Assembly: GCA_003635185.1 (NCBI GenBank)
Contig: PYJA01000072.1
Coordinates: 1-33,963, forward strand
Direction of reading: 5' to 3'
DNA length: 33,963 bases
Source of the DNA: Candidatus Poribacteria bacterium
Lineage (GTDB): Bacteria; Poribacteria; WGA-4E; WGA-3G
The first letter of the stretch is position 1, and the number at the start of each line of letters is the position of its first letter. The position numbers were made by a program, and so were the translations under genes. Shown piece by piece: positions 32,001 through 33,963 of this stretch. Below the pieces are notes generated by a model, which saw only the letters and a program-made list of their open reading frames with translations, was not told the DNA's origin and ran no database searches.

Positions 32001-33584
32001 CTGGGCTTGCTTGAGGGCTTCGTTAAGCAAGTCAATTGCTTTCTCATACTGAGCTGCAGCAGGATATACAGCAATTAAGACGTTATCTAAAGCCCGTTTA
32101 TCTTTAACTTTTTGGCGATTATCTTCAAGGAGTCCTACTGCTTCTGCTGATCGTCCTAACCGAACGAGGACCATCGCTAAATTCTTGATTGCACTGTCAC
32201 GTTTGATATCTTGATCGATACAGTCTTGATAAAGACGCTCTGCCTCTTCAAGGTTCCCGTTTTGATCCTCTTGCTCTGCACTTCTGTAAAGAGCATTCAA
32301 GAGGTTATTCTGCATCCATTTCGTTCGAATCTCATATTGTTTTGCGTCAGGAGTAGACCGTTTCAGCGGATGAATTGGCTCAGGAGTTGTCGGACGTATT
32401 TTTTCCTCTGCAGCAATCCTATCGTTCATGAATTCGGACAAAAACTGACGATAAGATGCAGCAGACTGACCACCTAGTTTTTGACACACTTCTTTTAGCA
32501 GAGATTCAGCAGATTCGCCTTTAATTCGTCTTTGTACAATTTCTATCGCGAATTCCGCAGCAATCTTCTTTTTTAACAGATATATAGCCGCATCTAATAA
32601 AACCTCAATTTCATCCTCAACAACATCGTTTTCGTCTTTTCTACACAGTTCACGGAAGGCAGAAAGGTTGTTGAATTTTTCTATGAGACTGATATAAACA
32701 TACCACGCATCAGGTGCATCAATAACGGAAACACCGTGGAAAAATTTCTCCAGACTATAGCAGGCAAGTTCTTCTTTATTGAGATTCAACGCAGATACCG
32801 CAACATTAAACCAATCATTAGAGTCATCTGAAGTAATCGCCACTTCTTGATAGGTATGAATTGTCTTTTGCCAATCATCTGGATGTGAAAGGGTGTTAAA
32901 ATAGGCAAATGCCCGTTTTAGTGATGGTGAATTTGGGAAACGTCTAACCAAAGGGGTGAGTTCAATAAGAAGTGGTTGGATTCTACCAAATTTGGTACTT
33001 AATTCATTGATTCTCTGGGCGTTCTCATACTTATTCTTGATTTGCAACCACTTGCCGGCAATATCTGAATTTTGCCAACCTTTCAATTCATCTGCTGGAA
33101 AAGTAAAATCTGGAGGTTGCAATTCAATATTAGCAGATTCAATTTCGTACTTAAACCGTTTTTCAATTTCATCAAGTTGTTCAGAAGCCTGTTCCTCTAA
33201 ACCAACAATATCTGAATTCTCAGGATCTTCAACAGTTTCCGAAGAATCGCCTGAAGCCCCAGAGTCCTTATTACCAGAGTCCTTATTAGATGAAACAACA
33301 AAATTATCTGAAGACTCAGAAGTCTTATCAGCGGAATCATCTGAAGCCCCAGAGTCCTTATTAGATGAAACAACGGAATCATCTGGAGACTCATCAACAT
33401 GATTGCCTAGATGAATGCCTTTTATCTCTTCAACATCCAAAATTTCTTGTCCATTTGGGACATCTAGTGCTACATAATCTGTGCCAAGCTCCGCTAGCGA
33501 ACCTGACATTTTCTCGCCAGTTTTCAGTGTAAATGTGACTTGACTTCCAATTGGAACTTTTTGTTGGATTAATTGTATACGCAT
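29034..33584 (-). CDS. Large Sm-like/TPR/STAND-ATPase protein (putative sensor)
   Basis: 1516 residues in several parts. Residues about 8-57 look like an Sm/Hfq-like barrel (VTFTLKTGEKMSGSLAELG, then DYVALDVPNG). Residues 60-135 are an acidic Ser/Asp-rich linker with repeats. A helical region has clear TPRs at about 435-620 (GNLEEAERLYQDCIDQD; AVGLLEDNRQKVKDK; YEKAIDLLNEALKQAQD). A beta-rich segment follows at about 1035-1105. From about 1119 there is an ATPase: NPYAAYAEGG, FFGREELI, Walker A GQKRSGKSS (1164-1172), Walker B AVLLIDEFQ (about 1278-1286) and AGSPFYIQ (about 1383-1390). A C-terminal winged-helix-like segment runs from about 1448 to 1516. The gene is first in the module, with its own promoter and 11 bp between its stop and the HEPN-ATPase start. 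The function is unknown; an NLR-like sensing or scaffold role is inferred. Confidence 0.7.
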   Translation of the reverse strand: MRIQLIQQKVPIGSQVTFTLKTGEKMSGSLAELGTDYVALDVPNGQEILDVEEIKGIHLGNHVDESPDDSVVSSNKDSGASDDSADKTSESSDNFVVSSNKDSGNKDSGASGDSSETVEDPENSDIVGLEEQASEQLDEIEKRFKYEIESANIELQPPDFTFPADELKGWQNSDIAGKWLQIKNKYENAQRINELSTKFGRIQPLLIELTPLVRRFPNSPSLKRAFAYFNTLSHPDDWQKTIHTYQEVAITSDDSNDWFNVAVSALNLNKEELACYSLEKFFHGVSVIDAPDAWYVYISLIEKFNNLSAFRELCRKDENDVVEDEIEVLLDAAIYLLKKKIAAEFAIEIVQRRIKGESAESLLKEVCQKLGGQSAASYRQFLSEFMNDRIAAEEKIRPTTPEPIHPLKRSTPDAKQYEIRTKWMQNNLLNALYRSAEQEDQNGNLEEAERLYQDCIDQDIKRDSAIKNLAMVLVRLGRSAEAVGLLEDNRQKVKDKRALDNVLIAVYPAAAQYEKAIDLLNEALKQAQDHERRSRIRMQIANTYIKLEDYVNAEGQLRRVQKLRPQNITVQRNLAFCLSKQNRYDEAKQILNKIPSAYPAPKTRELLEAIERAQRTGKFNLDEDTIIEIETVLSYFSGELSDFTQFFLNRCAFDGVAPERVSEGKYTGSDKDFRYDISRLEDVAKQLGTRRPRDRGHYYLSAARIYFDLGGNQNLFYRYLCRSFASRGDAAVSENKHLDTVREWYCEALTAYDGDKTRRRRDEQDAVNSLVRYLYSTLGPAHIDLTPNTQTFDKVVRDVINNHPEKKKVFDAIAYLVLHSRFAADRVLNRLYGNETLRTMAVEYLKEMDIEVPDVMKRLVDFVHPWNELRNKKSNADRDTSDKLRLLNNFDLTTSWLEDNIRFAEDIRSSLSFELDRQRVGELQRILESALELCKQVTFEERERLCFQLHSFCQDLLRDIEESPTRVSVEDVYPITEVIQDKVDAYLNELYEASKPQLNLRLPVESYVPDTDRQIEVQIVLENERGRSPAESLELIVQEDKTFFMVTGSEIKQNESLRGGEQSILTVPLRVTLHALQSQTFSLSLCARYRTRTEEQLQTPIQDLSIRLYSEDEFEKIENPYAAYAEGGIVGDTNMFFGREELIQNIAKAIRESRTQSKSVMVFGQKRSGKSSVLYHLKESLREDKELLILDLGNMSTLLDQHAQTSLLHQFLNGILRALKRAIRQKQREGFSSLELTIPDKEFYEYPAPLQLFEDTFVTLKDLTDDQTSREDWRGVRAVLLIDEFQYIYEPIIKGEIPDSFMQNWKALLQANYFSAVLVGQDVMQKFKLQFPNEFGTMQDERVTYLKEEDARALIDEPIRIGGRQGDSRYREQAIERILELTAGSPFYIQIICNRLVDYMNVKRAGLVTEADVEQVKNELIHDVNALGLDKFDNLINSGDTSPDAISDEDALKILKTIADNSNRTDPCHRDKIICETNLPIDTILDDLVNRDVVKRRDQSYQIQVGLFKEWFVVNG
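33251..33374 (-). repeat. Imperfect repeats in the acidic linker of the large ATPase gene
   Basis: CTGAAGCCCCAGAGTCCTTA and the bases after it occur at 33251-33273 and 33341-33363, both leading to GATGAAACAAC. The first copy has an extra internal 15-bp duplication (33274-33288). The repeats encode SSNKDSGAS-type units, a flexible low-complexity linker. Confidence 0.8.
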
Positions 33585-33639
33585 AACTATTCTATTCTTG
33601 ACACTTTAAGGTTTAATGTAAAAAGTAAAACTTACTGTA

Positions 33640-33668
33640 AATATACCATATTTTCAACATATTTTCAA
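33640..33668 (-). promoter_or_regulatory. Promoter of the two-ATPase module
   Basis: Reading minus, TTGAAA (33668-33663), a 17-bp spacer and TATATT (33645-33640) lie about 55 bp upstream of the large ATPase start at 33584. The position after the Gfo/Idh-like stop codon suggests the module is transcribed independently. Confidence 0.65.
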
Positions 33669-33707
33669 ATTAAAAATTCATTTTTTCTAATACACATCCA
33701 AGTTATT

Positions 33708-33963
33708 TCAGCTCCGTAATCGTCTAATCCGCGCAGGTGTATCGTCACCATGAATCTCCGAAGATAAAATACGCAGACTCCGATCTTCAATCGGCAAGTT
33801 CACCTTGACACCACCACGCCGATGCGACTCACGAAGCGCAATTGCAATCTCTAACGCAGCACGTCCATCTTCATCAGAACATTTAGGCGAACCTCCATTT
33901 TCAATGGCGTTAATAATGTCGTCAACAATGGTCAAACCCATTCCTTGCATTCTTACAGGTATC
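33708..33963 (-). CDS. C-terminus of a Gfo/Idh/MocA-like oxidoreductase (cut by window edge)
   Basis: The frame ends at a TGA at 33710-33708 and stays open to the right edge, giving about 84 residues. CSDEDGRAALEIAIALRESH is the typical C-terminal helix of NAD(P)-dependent Gfo/Idh/MocA dehydrogenases, where substrate-domain helices end in ALEVxLAIYESARTG-like motifs. VNLPIEDRSLRILSSEIHGD fits the tail. These enzymes oxidise sugars and inositols. The nucleotide-binding half lies outside the window, so the substrate and full length are unknown. The protein reads through the edge in frame, so it is partial here, not truncated. Confidence 0.65.
   Translation of the reverse strand, partial: IPVRMQGMGLTIVDDIINAIENGGSPKCSDEDGRAALEIAIALRESHRRGGVKVNLPIEDRSLRILSSEIHGDDTPARIRRLRS

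Overview
The window looks like a chromosome segment of a Gram-negative-type (diderm) bacterium with moderate-to-low GC. A complete inner-membrane type II secretion gene set, a dockerin-type remnant, the end of a Gfo/Idh/MocA-like oxidoreductase and many short intergenic palindromes are a combination I associate with sponge/marine Candidatus Poribacteria or a related uncultured phylum. That assignment rests on general resemblance and was not tested. Most genes are recognisable. No tRNA, rRNA or CRISPR array was seen. || Layout: (1) 1-11484, all on minus, is a type II secretion (T2SS) operon in the order gspE, F, G, H, I, J, K, L (a PilM-PilN fusion), a PilO/GspM-like gene, then gspD, which runs off the left edge. 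No gspC and no prepilin peptidase are seen here. (2) 12055-13740, plus, holds a consensus promoter, a primary-like sigma-70 factor and an NfuA-type Fe-S carrier. (3) 13941-19150, minus, reads ftsH, folP, acpS, a decayed dockerin fragment, a MacB/LolD-type ABC ATPase and a beta-RFAP-synthase-like GHMP protein; a good promoter lies upstream of ftsH. (4) 19412-20306 has a transposon-like inverted-repeat element and a small repeat-bearing membrane protein. (5) 20307-26542, plus, is the translation cluster infC-rpmI-rplT, a phenylalanine T-box, pheS-pheT and a UbiE/MenG methyltransferase. infC appears to start at a non-canonical AUA. (6) 26575-33963, minus, has an HDAC-like deacetylase, a two-gene ATPase module and the C-terminus of a Gfo/Idh/MocA-like protein. 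|| How the genes fit together: the T2SS genes would build the pseudopilus (G, H, I, J, K), its motor (E, F, L, M) and the outer-membrane secretin (D). The translation cluster combines known autoregulation logic (IF3 start-codon discrimination) with a tRNA-sensing T-box for the two PheRS subunits. || The strongest candidate for an undescribed system is the pair at 27526-33584. One gene encodes a 1516-residue protein with an Sm-like N-terminus, TPRs, a beta-rich segment, a STAND/AAA-like ATPase and a winged helix. The other, 11 bp downstream, encodes a STAND/AAA-like ATPase ending in a HEPN-type domain with an intact RxxxxH motif. The pair has its own promoter and looks like a sensor plus RNase-effector module. 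The function is inferred. A second theme is at least five families of hairpin-forming intergenic repeats, one of them inside the pheS-pheT operon with compensatory base changes.
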